Shown here piece by piece: positions 1-9,086 of a stretch of 64,000 bases of DNA (within the stretch, counting starts at the first letter, position 1; the number at the start of each line of letters is the position of its first letter). Made by a program: the position numbers and the translations under genes. The DNA is from Bacteroidales bacterium (GTDB lineage Bacteria > Bacteroidota > Bacteroidia > Bacteroidales > P3), in assembly GCA_024400495.1 (NCBI GenBank), contig JAKSMR010000001.1, positions 124,001-188,000 on the forward strand, written 5' to 3'. The notes beneath the pieces were generated by a model, which had not been told where the DNA came from, made no database searches, and worked only from the letters and a program-made list of their open reading frames with translations.

Positions 1-13
1 CTTTCATCTTTTT

Positions 14-631
14 TTAGTGCTGCTGGCGGGTGAAGAGTGCCGATTCGACAAGCTCGCAGATGATGTGGCCGATCATGATGTGGCTCTCCTGGATGCGGGG
101 GGTGTCGGTAGAGGGGACGTTGAGCAAGAGGTCGCTCTGATCCTTCATCTTGCCGCCAGTCTCACCTGTGAGGGAGATGGTCTTGATGCCCAGCTCTTTG
201 CAGACGTCATAGGCCATGAGGATATTCTTGGAGTTGCCCGAGGTGGAGATGCCGACGAGCACGTCGCCTTTCTTGCCTGTGCCTCTGATGAGGCGGGAGA
301 AGATGAGGTCGTAGCCGTAGTCGTTGCCAACAGCTGTGAGGTAGGAGGTGTTGCAATGTAACGCTTCGGCGTTGAGAGGAGGACGGTCGAAATAGAAACG
401 GCCGCTTAGCTCGGCTGCGAGATGTTGTGCGTCGGCAGCGCTTCCGCCATTGCCGCAGAAATGGATCTTGCCTCCGTTCTTGAGGGATTCGATGATGATA
501 TTGGCAGCCTCTTCGATTCGCTCCATGAAGGCGGGATTCTCGAGGATAGTCTGCTTGGCAGCTATGCTCTGCTCGATGGATTCTTGTATTCTGTTGTTCA
601 TGCTTGTCTGTGTTATTAGGTTGATAGCCAT
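14..631 (-). CDS. gmhA: D-sedoheptulose 7-phosphate isomerase
   Basis: GmhA converts sedoheptulose 7-phosphate to D-glycero-D-manno-heptose 7-phosphate, the first step of nucleotide-heptose synthesis in the cytoplasm. The 205-residue protein is a single SIS domain of normal family length. It shows HFCGNGGSAADAQHLAAELSGRF, the usual phosphosugar-binding loop (here split as HFCGNGG and SAADAQHLAAE), and GISTSGNS further on. Two in-frame starts are possible: 631 (MAINLIT) and 601 (MNNRIQ); the second fits many relatives better. It is the last gene visible of a minus-strand run that also holds the heptose kinase, so the remaining pathway genes (phosphatase, nucleotidyltransferase) may lie beyond the left edge. 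Confidence 0.95.
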   Translation of the reverse strand: MAINLITQTSMNNRIQESIEQSIAAKQTILENPAFMERIEEAANIIIESLKNGGKIHFCGNGGSAADAQHLAAELSGRFYFDRPPLNAEALHCNTSYLTAVGNDYGYDLIFSRLIRGTGKKGDVLVGISTSGNSKNILMAYDVCKELGIKTISLTGETGGKMKDQSDLLLNVPSTDTPRIQESHIMIGHIICELVESALFTRQQH

Positions 632-640
632 TAGGTTGGC

Positions 641-793
641 TTAGTTTTTGTTAAGTATGATCAATGCGGCAATAACGCCGGGAACCCATCCGCAGCAGGT
701 CAGAATGAAGGTGATGAGGCATGAGCCGCATCCTCGGTCGATAACAGCCAGAGGAGGAAAGAGGATGGCTAATATTACTCTCCAGATTGACAT
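641..793 (-). CDS. YqaE/Pmp3 family small membrane protein
   Basis: A 50-residue membrane peptide. Read on the minus strand it begins MSIWRVILAILFPPLAVID and ends AALIILNKN. The FPPLAV segment, the central cysteine-rich turn (RGCGSCLIT) and the LTCCGWVPGVIAA hairpin are hallmarks of the YqaE/Pmp3 (UPF0057) family, which has two membrane helices. Family members are linked to membrane potential and salt or cold stress; the exact role here is unknown. It sits between gmhA (9 bp away if gmhA starts at 631) and the heptose kinase, so it is probably co-transcribed with them. Confidence 0.85.
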   Translation of the reverse strand: MSIWRVILAILFPPLAVIDRGCGSCLITFILTCCGWVPGVIAALIILNKN

Positions 794-855
794 AGGTATA
801 AATGTTTATTAGGTTTCCGTTGTGATGTTTTCTTCTGAGTCGAGAGGGGCTGCTA

Positions 856-1878
856 TTACTGCATCGTCCAGGTCTTGAGGCCTTCGGTAGTGAACTCATA
901 ACGTTTGGTGTCGCCGCCGAACTGGATAAGGGCTTCTCTAACAGCATAGCGGGTGTTGCCAGGGCAGTAGAAGAACATGAATCCTCCGCCACCAGCACCA
1001 GAGATCTTGCCTCCTGTGGCGCCAGCTTTCTTGGCTGCATCATAGATGGCGTCGATGCGTGGGTTGCTGATGCTTTTCGCCATCTGTTTCTTATGTTGCC
1101 AGCCGAAGTCGAGGATTTCGCCTATCTGGTCGATATCGCCTTTGAGCAACGCCTCTTTCATCTGATGGGCTTGCTCTTTGAGCTTATGCATCGACTCGAT
1201 GCTGTTGCTTTTCTTTTCTTTGACATTCTGCTGCTGCTCTTTGATGATGTCGGCGCTCACATGCGAGGTGGCGGTATAGTAAAGCACCAGATTGTGGGCC
1301 AGCTCGTCGCAATAGCGGGGACGTACGCGCAACGGGTTGACGATGACGTTGTCGTCCTTGAACTCCATGAAGTTGAAACCGCCGAAAGTGGCTGCGTACT
1401 GGTCCTGCTTTCCTCCTGCAAGGGCGAGATCTTCGCGCTCTATCTCATATGCCAGACGAGCGATATCATATTCTCCGAGAGGAAGCTTGAGCCATTCCAC
1501 ATAGGCCCCCAATATGCTGACAACTAGTGTGGATGATGTTCCAAGTCCACCTCCGGCAGGAGCGTCGACAAACGAAGTGATCCTCATCGAAAGAGGCTTG
1601 TGGGTGAACTGCTTCACAATGCGGTTGTACACTCCTTTGTGGAGGATGAAATAGCCGTCGGTATCGACTTCCATGGCATTGGTGTACTCTTCGCGCAGAC
1701 CTTTCTCGGGAGAGAGGAACACTACCTTGCCGTCGTCGGTGGGTTCGATAGTGGTATAAGCGTACATGCTCACGGTGGCGTTGAGGATGGCGCCGCCATA
1801 GAGATCGGAGTAGGGGGAGACGTCGGTGCCGCCACCGGCCAAACCTAGACGTAAGGGTGCTTTGCTGCGGATTATCAT
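856..1878 (-). CDS. hddA: D-glycero-D-manno-heptose 7-phosphate kinase (GHMP kinase)
   Basis: A 340-residue GHMP-superfamily kinase. Visible motifs are the N-terminal RSKAPLRLGLAGGGTDVSPY, the ATP-binding PAGGGLGTSST near residue 110 and the C-terminal ISGAGGGGFMFFY. This arrangement matches HddA, which phosphorylates heptose 7-phosphate at C1 on the way to GDP-D-glycero-alpha-D-manno-heptose. The gmhA gene downstream on the same strand supports the heptose substrate over other GHMP sugars such as fucose or galactose. GDP-heptose is used for S-layer, capsule or O-antigen glycans rather than the ADP-heptose of inner-core LPS. Start at the ATG encoding MIIRSKAP. Confidence 0.88.
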   Translation of the reverse strand: MIIRSKAPLRLGLAGGGTDVSPYSDLYGGAILNATVSMYAYTTIEPTDDGKVVFLSPEKGLREEYTNAMEVDTDGYFILHKGVYNRIVKQFTHKPLSMRITSFVDAPAGGGLGTSSTLVVSILGAYVEWLKLPLGEYDIARLAYEIEREDLALAGGKQDQYAATFGGFNFMEFKDDNVIVNPLRVRPRYCDELAHNLVLYYTATSHVSADIIKEQQQNVKEKKSNSIESMHKLKEQAHQMKEALLKGDIDQIGEILDFGWQHKKQMAKSISNPRIDAIYDAAKKAGATGGKISGAGGGGFMFFYCPGNTRYAVREALIQFGGDTKRYEFTTEGLKTWTMQ

Positions 1879-1934
1879 AGTGAGTTGATTGTTTCTTTGT
1901 TAGTAGAATGGTGAGGTTTGTTCTTCGGCAAGTG

Positions 1935-3059
1935 TTATTTCATCACCTGCTCGATAGCTTTGGTCATTTCGGTCCAGGCGTATTTTTTCTTCTCTTCTTT
2001 CACGCCTTCGGTAAACGACGCCTCTTTCTCTTCTTTGAAATAAAGCACCAGCGCGTCGGCGATGGACCGGCTGTCGGGTTCGACGACGTAGCCGATCTTG
2101 CCGTCGGGGACGATCTCGGGGAGTCCTCCGACGTTGGTGACGAGCATAGGCTTCTCGAAATGGAAGGCGATCTGGGTGACACCGCTCTGGGTGGCGCTCT
2201 TGTATGGCTGGGCGACGATGTCGGCAGCGCTGAAGTAGCGGTTCACTTGGCTGTCGGGGATGAAGTCGGTCTTCAGCACCACGCGGTCCTGGATTCCCAG
2301 ACGATCGATCTGGTCCATATAGGGCTTGGGATCTCCGTAGAACTCGCCGGCAACGAGGAGCTTGACATTCATCTCTTTCAGTCTTGAGTCGGCGAAGGCG
2401 TCGAAGAGCAGATCGAGTCCTTTGTAGGTGCGGATGAAGCCGAAGAAGAGCACATAGCGGGTGTTGGAATCTATGCCGATGATGTTCTTAGCCTCCTCCT
2501 TGGGAAGTATCTTGCCATAGTGGTCGTAGAGTGGGTGAGGGCAGAACTGACGCGGTTTCTTGGTGTCGAAAAGACCGAGGTCGCCGAGCACCGATTTCGA
2601 CATAGCCACAAAGCCATCGGTGGCGCCGACGAAGTACTTGGAGAAGATCTTGTCTCCGATACGATGTTCGTGGGGGATGATGTTGTCGAGGATGGAGATG
2701 ACCCGGGTGTGTTTGTTCTTTCTCACAAGGCGCTCGATGCTACCCAGACAGGGAGCCATAAAGGGCAGCCAGTACTTGGTGATCATCAGGTCGGGACGCT
2801 TTTTTCTTATCTCTCGCCCCACTTTTATCCAATTGAACGGATTGCAGGAGTTGACTTTTCTGTATATTGTCAGCCCTTCGGGAGCGGGCTCTTCGCTGTA
2901 TTGGGTCTTGCCGGGAAAGAGAAATCCGGGATACTGCAACGAGAAGGTATATATCTCAACCTCATGTCCTTGCGACAGATATTCGTAGGCAATACGCTCG
3001 TTGAAGGCCGAGAGGCCGCCACGATAGGGATAGGCTGTTCCAACAATAATTACGCGCAT
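1935..3059 (-). CDS. glycosyltransferase family 4 (group 1)
   Basis: A GT-B fold glycosyltransferase of about 374 residues. The N-terminus MRVIIVGTAYPYRGGLSAFN holds the glycine-rich acceptor-side loop. The C-terminal half has the family pattern SGVTQIAFHFEKPMLVTNVGG followed by LPEIV, including the conserved glutamate region that contacts the nucleotide-sugar phosphate. An upstream in-frame ATG at 3095 would add 12 residues of unlikely sequence; 3059 is preferred. It is first in the run with hddA and gmhA and probably adds a sugar to the same surface glycan, but donor and acceptor cannot be read from sequence. Confidence 0.88.
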   Translation of the reverse strand: MRVIIVGTAYPYRGGLSAFNERIAYEYLSQGHEVEIYTFSLQYPGFLFPGKTQYSEEPAPEGLTIYRKVNSCNPFNWIKVGREIRKKRPDLMITKYWLPFMAPCLGSIERLVRKNKHTRVISILDNIIPHEHRIGDKIFSKYFVGATDGFVAMSKSVLGDLGLFDTKKPRQFCPHPLYDHYGKILPKEEAKNIIGIDSNTRYVLFFGFIRTYKGLDLLFDAFADSRLKEMNVKLLVAGEFYGDPKPYMDQIDRLGIQDRVVLKTDFIPDSQVNRYFSAADIVAQPYKSATQSGVTQIAFHFEKPMLVTNVGGLPEIVPDGKIGYVVEPDSRSIADALVLYFKEEKEASFTEGVKEEKKKYAWTEMTKAIEQVMK

Positions 3060-3216
3060 AGTGATACTATTATAACGAAATGCAAAAGTACACAAAATTT
3101 GTCATTCTACATAATAAATCGCAAACTTTTTTGTTTATATATATGTTTGTTCCCTTGTTAGAGGATGCTGGAGTGGTGCTGTGGTTCGCTCAACGGGGAA
3201 GAAAAAATCGATTGTT

Positions 3217-4287
3217 ATGAAACGCAAAATAGTTACAATACTGCTCATCGTTTTCCTGCTTCCCGTCGGGATGAAGGCACAGACCGTTGTCGATTTTACC
3301 GAGGTGGCAGCAAAGACCATCGATGCTGTAGTGCATATCAAATGCGACATCACCAAGCTCACTCCCATGTATCAGTCCTTTTTTGGAATGATTATCGACC
3401 AAGGGGTGCGTCGTGAGACCTATCAGGCATTTGGTTCTGGCGTCATCATTACCTCCGACGGCTATATCGTCACCAACAACCATGTGGTGCAGGATGCTGC
3501 CCGCATTACGGTAACACTCAACGATAAGCGCGTCCTTCCTGCCACCCTCGTGGGTAATGATCCTGCCACCGACCTGGCAGTAATCAAGGTCGATGCAACA
3601 AGGCTTGTAAGTATCCCTTTCGGCAATTCCGAGTTGGTGAAGATCGGCGAACCGGTATTGGCTATCGGCAACCCGTTCAACCTCACTTCTACCGTTACGG
3701 CTGGCATCATCAGCGCCAAAGCCCGCAATATGGATATTATCAAGAACACCTCGGGCGAGAGCACTATTGAGAGTTTCCTTCAGACCGATGCTGCCGTCAA
3801 TTCCGGAAACTCGGGAGGAGCGCTGGTGAACACTAAGGGTCAGCTCATTGGCATCAATACCGCCATCGCCTCAGGCAACGGATACTATACCGGTTACTCT
3901 TTCGCCATCCCTGCCAATATCGCCAAGAAGGTCTCTGCCGACCTGAAGAAATATGGTGTCGTGCAGCGTGGATATCTGGGCGTGAATGTGAGCGAAGTAG
4001 ATGAGGCACTTGCCAAGAAGATGAATATCGACATCAAGGGCATCTATATCGGCAGAGTGATACCCAACTGCGCTGCCGAACGCGCAGGACTCCAAGCTGG
4101 CGATATCATTCTCAAAGTGAACGATGTGGAGATCAACTCCTATGCCGAGATGATGGAAGAGGTAGGCTATTTCTATCCGGGAGACAAGGTTACTGTCAGT
4201 TATCTCCGCGACGGCAAGATGCTGACCAAAGAGCTCATCCTGCTCAACTCGCAGGGCAATACCGACATCGTGACAAAAAACAAATAG
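3217..4287 (+). CDS. HtrA/DegP-type trypsin-like serine protease with PDZ domain
   Basis: A periplasmic serine protease of 356 residues. The start at 3217 gives a clear signal peptide (MKRKIVTILLIVFLLPVGMKAQ); a GTG at 3181 would place 12 residues before it. The catalytic triad is visible: His in NNHVVQDAARI, Asp in DPATDLAVIKVD and Ser in NSGNSGGALVN. A single PDZ domain follows (RGYLGVNVSEVD, then AERAGLQAGDIILKVNDVEI). One PDZ makes it DegS-like in layout rather than DegP-like with two. It is expected to act in envelope protein quality control. A MATE transporter gene starts 10 bp downstream. Confidence 0.93.
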   Translation: MKRKIVTILLIVFLLPVGMKAQTVVDFTEVAAKTIDAVVHIKCDITKLTPMYQSFFGMIIDQGVRRETYQAFGSGVIITSDGYIVTNNHVVQDAARITVTLNDKRVLPATLVGNDPATDLAVIKVDATRLVSIPFGNSELVKIGEPVLAIGNPFNLTSTVTAGIISAKARNMDIIKNTSGESTIESFLQTDAAVNSGNSGGALVNTKGQLIGINTAIASGNGYYTGYSFAIPANIAKKVSADLKKYGVVQRGYLGVNVSEVDEALAKKMNIDIKGIYIGRVIPNCAAERAGLQAGDIILKVNDVEINSYAEMMEEVGYFYPGDKVTVSYLRDGKMLTKELILLNSQGNTDIVTKNK

Positions 4288-4297
4288 TAAGCCTGTT

Positions 4298-5695
4298 GTG
4301 ACACAAGAAGAAAGGGCCCTCGACCAAAAATATATCGAGATGACTACGCTGCCAATCCACCGATTGGTTGTCAAGCTCTCCATCCCTACCATCATCAGCA
4401 TGATGGTGACCTCGATCTATAATGTCGTCGATGCCGCTTTCGTGGGGCGTCTCTCCACCGAAGCTACCGCCGCCATTGGTGTCGGCTTTGCCTATATGAC
4501 ATTCATCCAGGCAATGGGCTTCTTCTTCGGTCATGGCTCTGGCAACCATATCTCGCGCGCTCTAGGAGCCAAGGATCGTGATGATGCTGCCGTGATAGCA
4601 GCCGTGGGCTTCTTCTCTCCTTTTGTGGTTGGCATCCTCTCGGCCATAGCGGGACTGCTCTTCCTGCCACAACTTTGTGTCTTCCTGGGTGCTACTTCCG
4701 ATGTGCTCGATCAGACTTGTAAGTATTTGAGATATATCATCTTGGCTAGTCCTTTCATGATGAGTGCTCTTACCATGAATAACCAGCTGAGGCTTCAGGG
4801 AAATGCCAGGTTTGGTATGATCGGATTGGTGAGCGGATCAATACTGAATATTGTTCTCGACCCGATCTTTATCTTTGTGCTGGATATGGGGGTTACGGGT
4901 GCTTCTCTCGCCACCGCCGTGGGTCAGCTCTTCTGCTGGTGCCTACTCTTTTGGGGTACGAGAAGACCCGAGTCGGTTCATATTAAACTCTCAAACTTCA
5001 AGCCCTCGTGGTATTGCTACAAAGAGATTGCTGCTGGAGGATTGCCATCATTAGGAAGACAGGCCTTCAACTGCTTTAGTGCCATTATCTTGAATCATGC
5101 TGCTGCTCGATGGGCTGCCCCCGGAACAGAAGCTTCAAGTATTGCTGCATTTGCTGTTGTGAGCCGCACGATGATGTTCTGTTTCTCTTTTGTGCTGGGC
5201 TTCTGTCAAGGTTTCCAGCCTGTATGTGGGTTCAACTATGGTGCGAAACTTTATGGTCGAGTTCGCAAGTCATTCGTTTTCACCCTGCGATGGTCGACGA
5301 TCATGCTTTTCGTTATGGGTGGCTTGGGGTTCATCTTTGCACCTCAGATCATTGCAATCTTTCGCGACGAAGATCCCGAACTTATTGCTATCGGCGCCAG
5401 AGCTTTGCGTTGGCAATGTGTTGCTTTCCCTCTTATAGGACTCTCTACAGCAACCAATATGCTGTTCCAGAACATCAGGATGACTTTCCGTAGCACGTTG
5501 CTCAGCATAGGCCGCCAGGGAATCTTCTTCATTCCAGCTATCCTTATACTGCCTCAGATATGGGGTCTCCATGGTGTAGAGATGACTCAGGCTGTAGCCG
5601 ACGCTTTGACATTTGCGCTAAGCTTACCATTTGCCATTTGGATCATCCGTAAGCTCAGCACTATGGAGAGAGAAGAGTCGGGAACGCAGCAGTAA
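4298..5695 (+). CDS. MATE family efflux transporter
   Basis: A polytopic membrane protein of up to 465 residues with about twelve hydrophobic segments. The N-terminal pattern LVVKLSIPTIISMMVTSIYN followed by VVDAAFVGRL is characteristic of MATE (multi antimicrobial extrusion) transporters, which export cationic drugs and metabolites using Na+ or H+ gradients. The GTG at 4298, 10 bp after the protease gene, gives the longest form; an ATG at 4340 (MTTLPIHRL) is an alternative that keeps all membrane segments. Substrate is unknown. The two genes probably share a transcript. Confidence 0.9.
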   Translation: MTQEERALDQKYIEMTTLPIHRLVVKLSIPTIISMMVTSIYNVVDAAFVGRLSTEATAAIGVGFAYMTFIQAMGFFFGHGSGNHISRALGAKDRDDAAVIAAVGFFSPFVVGILSAIAGLLFLPQLCVFLGATSDVLDQTCKYLRYIILASPFMMSALTMNNQLRLQGNARFGMIGLVSGSILNIVLDPIFIFVLDMGVTGASLATAVGQLFCWCLLFWGTRRPESVHIKLSNFKPSWYCYKEIAAGGLPSLGRQAFNCFSAIILNHAAARWAAPGTEASSIAAFAVVSRTMMFCFSFVLGFCQGFQPVCGFNYGAKLYGRVRKSFVFTLRWSTIMLFVMGGLGFIFAPQIIAIFRDEDPELIAIGARALRWQCVAFPLIGLSTATNMLFQNIRMTFRSTLLSIGRQGIFFIPAILILPQIWGLHGVEMTQAVADALTFALSLPFAIWIIRKLSTMEREESGTQQ

Positions 5696-5757
5696 TCTTG
5701 CATCCGGTACTAGTCTATCCTTCTTTTTTGAGGGATGATATGGTGTGATAACAACAA

Positions 5758-5791
5758 AACGCCCCGAGTTGACTCTCGAGGCGTTGTTTTT
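5758..5791. terminator. bidirectional rho-independent terminator
   Basis: An 11-bp stem (5758-5768 paired with 5775-5785, six-base loop TTGACT) lies between the convergent MATE and aguA genes. It is followed by GTTTTT on the plus strand and TTTTGTT on the minus strand. On the minus strand the one imperfect pair becomes a G-U wobble, so it can serve both genes. Confidence 0.85.
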
Positions 5792-5833
5792 ATGATGATT
5801 CTCTTCTTTGGGGATGGAGGCTCCCCGATAAGG

Positions 5834-6865
5834 CTATTCGGGCATCTGCTGGCTGAGGCAATGGAACGATCCAAGACCCCAGATGATGTCGGTACTGTCG
5901 ATACCAACGATCTCGCGGTCGGGAAAGACATCCTCGAAGATGTGGGCAGCCTTGGTGTCATTGTCGCACTTGTAGGTGGGGAAGATTACCAATCCGTTGG
6001 CAAGATAGAAGTTGGCGTAGGAGGCGGGGAGGCGCTGGTCTTCGTAGATTACGGGGTCGGGCATAGGAAGCTCGACGATGGTGGGCTGCTTCCCGTTAGC
6101 AAGACGGCACTTGTTCAGTTCCTTGAGGTTCTCCTGAAGAGGCTCGTAGTTGATGTCGTTCTTGTTGGTCTCCACGGCGGTGAGGATGATATCCTCGGTA
6201 GCAAAACGGGAGAGGTCGTCAACATGGCCATTAGTGTCGTCTCCGTCGATGCCGTCGCCCAGCCATATGACATTGTCGACGCCGTAGTAGTCACACAGAT
6301 ATTGTTCGATCTGTCCTTGGTCGAGGGTGGGGTTACGGTTTTCGTTGAGCAGGCATGCTTTGGTGGTGAGCAGGTCGCCGCATCCGTTGACGTCGATAGA
6401 GCCGCCTTCCATGATAATTCCTGGAAGGAAAGCCTGCATGCCGAAATGGTCGGCGATGCGCTGGGGGATGAGGTTGTCGAGGTCGTAGGGGTATTTGCCG
6501 CCCCAAGCGTTGTATTTCCAGTCGACGAGGGCACGTCGGCCGCTCTCCTTACGGTTGAGGAGGAAGGCGGGGCCGTGGTCGCGGCACCAGGCGTCGTTGG
6601 TGGGGAACTGGTGGAACTCGAGGTTTACCATGAAGGCGCCAGCCTCTTTGAGGGCAGCCTTCACCAGGAACTCCATAGTGTCGTCGAGCACGTTGATGTG
6701 CACGGTCTCAACCTCGGAGAGGGTCTTGATGAAAAGGTTATAGGAAGGAACGATGGTCTCAATCTTTCCTGGCCAGGAGTTCTGGTTGTGAGGATAGGAG
6801 AGCCAGGTAGCCTCGTGGCGTACCCATTCGGCGGGCATATAAAAACCTTGTTCTTTAGGTGTCAT
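5834..6865 (-). CDS. aguA: agmatine deiminase
   Basis: A 343-residue member of the peptidyl-arginine-deiminase-like (PAD_porph) family. It hydrolyses agmatine to N-carbamoylputrescine and ammonia. Conserved features visible are MPAEWVRHEATWLSYPHN near the start, NDAWCRDHGPAF, EGGSIDVNGCGDLLTTKACLL, GDDTNGHVDDLSRF and the C-terminal GSFHCLSQQ carrying the nucleophilic cysteine. The downstream-enzyme gene aguB is immediately upstream on the same strand, so the pair forms a two-gene putrescine route from agmatine. Length is normal for bacterial AguA. Confidence 0.96.
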   Translation of the reverse strand: MTPKEQGFYMPAEWVRHEATWLSYPHNQNSWPGKIETIVPSYNLFIKTLSEVETVHINVLDDTMEFLVKAALKEAGAFMVNLEFHQFPTNDAWCRDHGPAFLLNRKESGRRALVDWKYNAWGGKYPYDLDNLIPQRIADHFGMQAFLPGIIMEGGSIDVNGCGDLLTTKACLLNENRNPTLDQGQIEQYLCDYYGVDNVIWLGDGIDGDDTNGHVDDLSRFATEDIILTAVETNKNDINYEPLQENLKELNKCRLANGKQPTIVELPMPDPVIYEDQRLPASYANFYLANGLVIFPTYKCDNDTKAAHIFEDVFPDREIVGIDSTDIIWGLGSFHCLSQQMPE

Positions 6866-6951
6866 GTTGTTGTGTTTGTAGGTTTTATGGTTGTAGGTGG
6901 CGTGTTTGTCTTAATGTGAGGTCGGCAATCGGTCTGCCTTCCACTTTGTTG

Positions 6952-7848
6952 TTAATCTTCGTCAAGGTAGCGTTTGGTGATAGGAGCATAGCTGTCGATC
7001 CTGCGGTCGCGCAGATAAGGCCAGTGGCGACGGTAGGAGTCGCTCTCGGCGAGGTTGATATCCTGAACATGGATGCATTCGTCGAAGTGTGGAGCCTGAT
7101 AGAGCAGACGACCGAAAGCGTTTGTGATGAAGCTGCCTCCCCAGAACTGCATGTCGCCCTCGATGCCGGTACGGTTCACGCTCACTACGGGGACACCGTT
7201 AGCTACGCTATGGCTGCGTTGGATGATCTGCCAGGCCTGATACTGCTCTTTGTTAGTGTCGGAATCCTGGTCCATGGCCCAACCGATGGCGGTGGGGTAG
7301 AAGAGGATCTCGGCGCCTTTGAGGGCGGTGATGCGGCTGGCTTCGGGGTACCACTGGTCCCAGCAGATAAGCACGCCGATGCGGGCGAATTTGGTCTTGA
7401 ACACCTTGTATCCCAGGTCGCCGGGGGTGAAGTAGAACTTCTCGTAGTATCCGGGATCGTCGGGGATATGCATCTTGCGGTATTTGCCCAGATAGGAGCC
7501 GTCGGCGTCGATTACGGCGGTAGTGTTGTGGTAGAGTCCCTCGGCACGTTTCTCAAACATAGAGCAGACGATGACAACTCCAAGCTCCTTTGCCAATGCC
7601 ATAAAATGTTGTGTGGTAGGTCCTTCAGGAATGGATTCGGCAAAGGCGAAATTATGGTAATCCTCCACATCGCAGAAATAGTGTGCTGCGAAAAGCTCTT
7701 GGAGGCAGATGATCTGGGCGCCCTCTTTGGCAAGCTCACGCACACGTTGTGTGTAGAGTTCGATGTTCTTCTGTTTCTCGACCATAGGGTCGTTGTCGGT
7801 GAGTACGGCCACTTGGGCGATACCTACTTTTACTTTTCTTTCTTGCAT
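6952..7848 (-). CDS. aguB: N-carbamoylputrescine amidase
   Basis: A 298-residue nitrilase-superfamily amidohydrolase that releases putrescine, CO2 and ammonia from N-carbamoylputrescine. The Glu-Lys-Cys triad is visible: Glu in ICLQELFAAHYF, Lys in YRKMHIPDDPGYYEKFYF (split here as YRKMHIPDD and PGYYEKFYF) and Cys in GVLICWDQWYPEASR. The start MQERKVKVGIAQVAV is typical. It lies 86 bp upstream of aguA on the same strand, and the two enzymes act in sequence. No arginine decarboxylase gene is nearby, so agmatine is either made elsewhere or imported. Confidence 0.96.
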   Translation of the reverse strand: MQERKVKVGIAQVAVLTDNDPMVEKQKNIELYTQRVRELAKEGAQIICLQELFAAHYFCDVEDYHNFAFAESIPEGPTTQHFMALAKELGVVIVCSMFEKRAEGLYHNTTAVIDADGSYLGKYRKMHIPDDPGYYEKFYFTPGDLGYKVFKTKFARIGVLICWDQWYPEASRITALKGAEILFYPTAIGWAMDQDSDTNKEQYQAWQIIQRSHSVANGVPVVSVNRTGIEGDMQFWGGSFITNAFGRLLYQAPHFDECIHVQDINLAESDSYRRHWPYLRDRRIDSYAPITKRYLDED

Positions 7849-7927
7849 ATCGTTGAAGGTATGTGTGTTCGTAAGGTAGTAGTGGTTACGTTTTTTTTGT
7901 GTTAAGTGTTTGGATAGACTTGTGTCT

Positions 7928-8758
7928 TTATTCTTGGTTTTTGCTGGAGTCGAAGTAACTCAGTTTTCTGGGGTAGACTATGCGGAAGCCGACAGGCTCG
8001 GTAGTTTGGTGTCCTGTTGTCGAAGGGGAGTAGAAGGATGTAGCCGGCTTGGTGCTGCTTCCTCCCATTATGGTATATGAATGGAGGACGACACTATCGT
8101 TGCCGAAAAGGGGTGTGATGTCACCATTCACCACCAGCTCGGCGGCGTTGCCGCTCATGTCGTAGAGTGTCAGTTCATTAGGGATAAGCTCTTTAACAGG
8201 ATGGAGTCTTCCCCCGCTGTTGCCCTCGTGCCAAGCCACCAGGTCGGCGTTGTTGCTTCCCGAATAGCGGTAGCCCTCAGAGTAATGGCCTCCTCTGGCG
8301 GCAAGGATCCATTCCCCCATGGTGGGGAGGCGGAACCCTAAACCTATCGTTTCGTTGAGTTTCTCGCAGAAAGCTACAGCCTCGGAAGGGGAGCAGATCG
8401 TGGCAGGGAGATCATCGCCCAGCTCGTTCCAACAGGGGTTCCTCTTTCCCATCACCAGCATCCACATCCGCTGGGTAACCTCGTTGCGCAGCATGAAAAA
8501 ACCGTCGAACTCGACAAGATAGCCCTCCATAGATATTTCCGCGGTGTCGGTTGCCACATAAGAAAACATCATCGAAGGCTCCGATATAGGATTGTCGTTT
8601 GGCAGATTGATGCCATCCCACTTGTCGAACACCAAATTCCAGCCCCATCGGGTGGAGTCGGCGCCCTCCATACCAAACCAACGGTTAGCCTGAGCGAGGG
8701 CTTCAGTCGATGCAACGAGGCATATAATCAGTATGATATGTCGTGTGATAGGTCTCAT
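7928..8758 (-). CDS. exported SUMF1/formylglycine-enzyme-like domain protein
   Basis: A 276-residue protein with a signal peptide (MRPITRHIILIICLVASTEALA). The C-terminal two thirds match the SUMF1/FGE-sulfatase fold: LRNEVTQRMWMLVMG, SPSEAVAFCEKLNE, GFRLPTMGEWILAARGG and NELTLYDMSGNAAELV. The family normally reads GNVWEWC at the last motif; here WEWC is replaced by AAEL, so the cysteine used by true formylglycine enzymes is missing. It is more likely a non-catalytic relative of the GldK or exported-lectin-like type. It lies 79 bp upstream of aguB. Function is not established. Confidence 0.8.
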   Translation of the reverse strand: MRPITRHIILIICLVASTEALAQANRWFGMEGADSTRWGWNLVFDKWDGINLPNDNPISEPSMMFSYVATDTAEISMEGYLVEFDGFFMLRNEVTQRMWMLVMGKRNPCWNELGDDLPATICSPSEAVAFCEKLNETIGLGFRLPTMGEWILAARGGHYSEGYRYSGSNNADLVAWHEGNSGGRLHPVKELIPNELTLYDMSGNAAELVVNGDITPLFGNDSVVLHSYTIMGGSSTKPATSFYSPSTTGHQTTEPVGFRIVYPRKLSYFDSSKNQE

Positions 8759-9086
8759 CGGGCAACACTTTGTAAATGCAAAGATACAAAAATTTTACGA
8801 ATTAGTAAAATAAAGTCTGCTTTACCTTGGGGCAACTTCTATGAATTAGAAAAACGAGCAACATTAAAAGTTGCCTTTATCTGGTTGTATCACAGTTTGG
8901 TAAGGAGGGTGATGGTTGTGAAACGACAGGCGTTTATAGGTCTCGAGATTGTTGGTTCTGCTCCACAATCTCGACTGCCAAACAGCTCTGTCGCAATAGC
9001 TTTCTGTGTGAGCCCGTAATGACAGAATACAAACCTGTAGTAGCGCAATGTTATTAGAGACAATGCGCCACCACAGTCCCCTCTTT
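8759..9086. other. intergenic gap with two hairpins
   Basis: This 328-bp gap has no convincing gene. It holds an 8-bp inverted repeat (8831-8838 GGCAACTT with 8878-8885) and a 9-bp one (8944-8952 CGAGATTGT with 8965-8973). Neither is followed by a clear U-tract. An open frame at 8738-9019 on the plus strand has no recognisable features. Confidence 0.5.
8779..8786 (-). promoter_or_regulatory. -7 promoter box upstream of SUMF1-like gene
   Basis: The minus strand reads TATCTTTG, matching the Bacteroidota -7 consensus TAnnTTTG. A transcript starting about 7 bp downstream would have a leader of roughly 15 nt before the ATG at 8758. No TTTG element is visible at the usual distance upstream. Confidence 0.5.
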
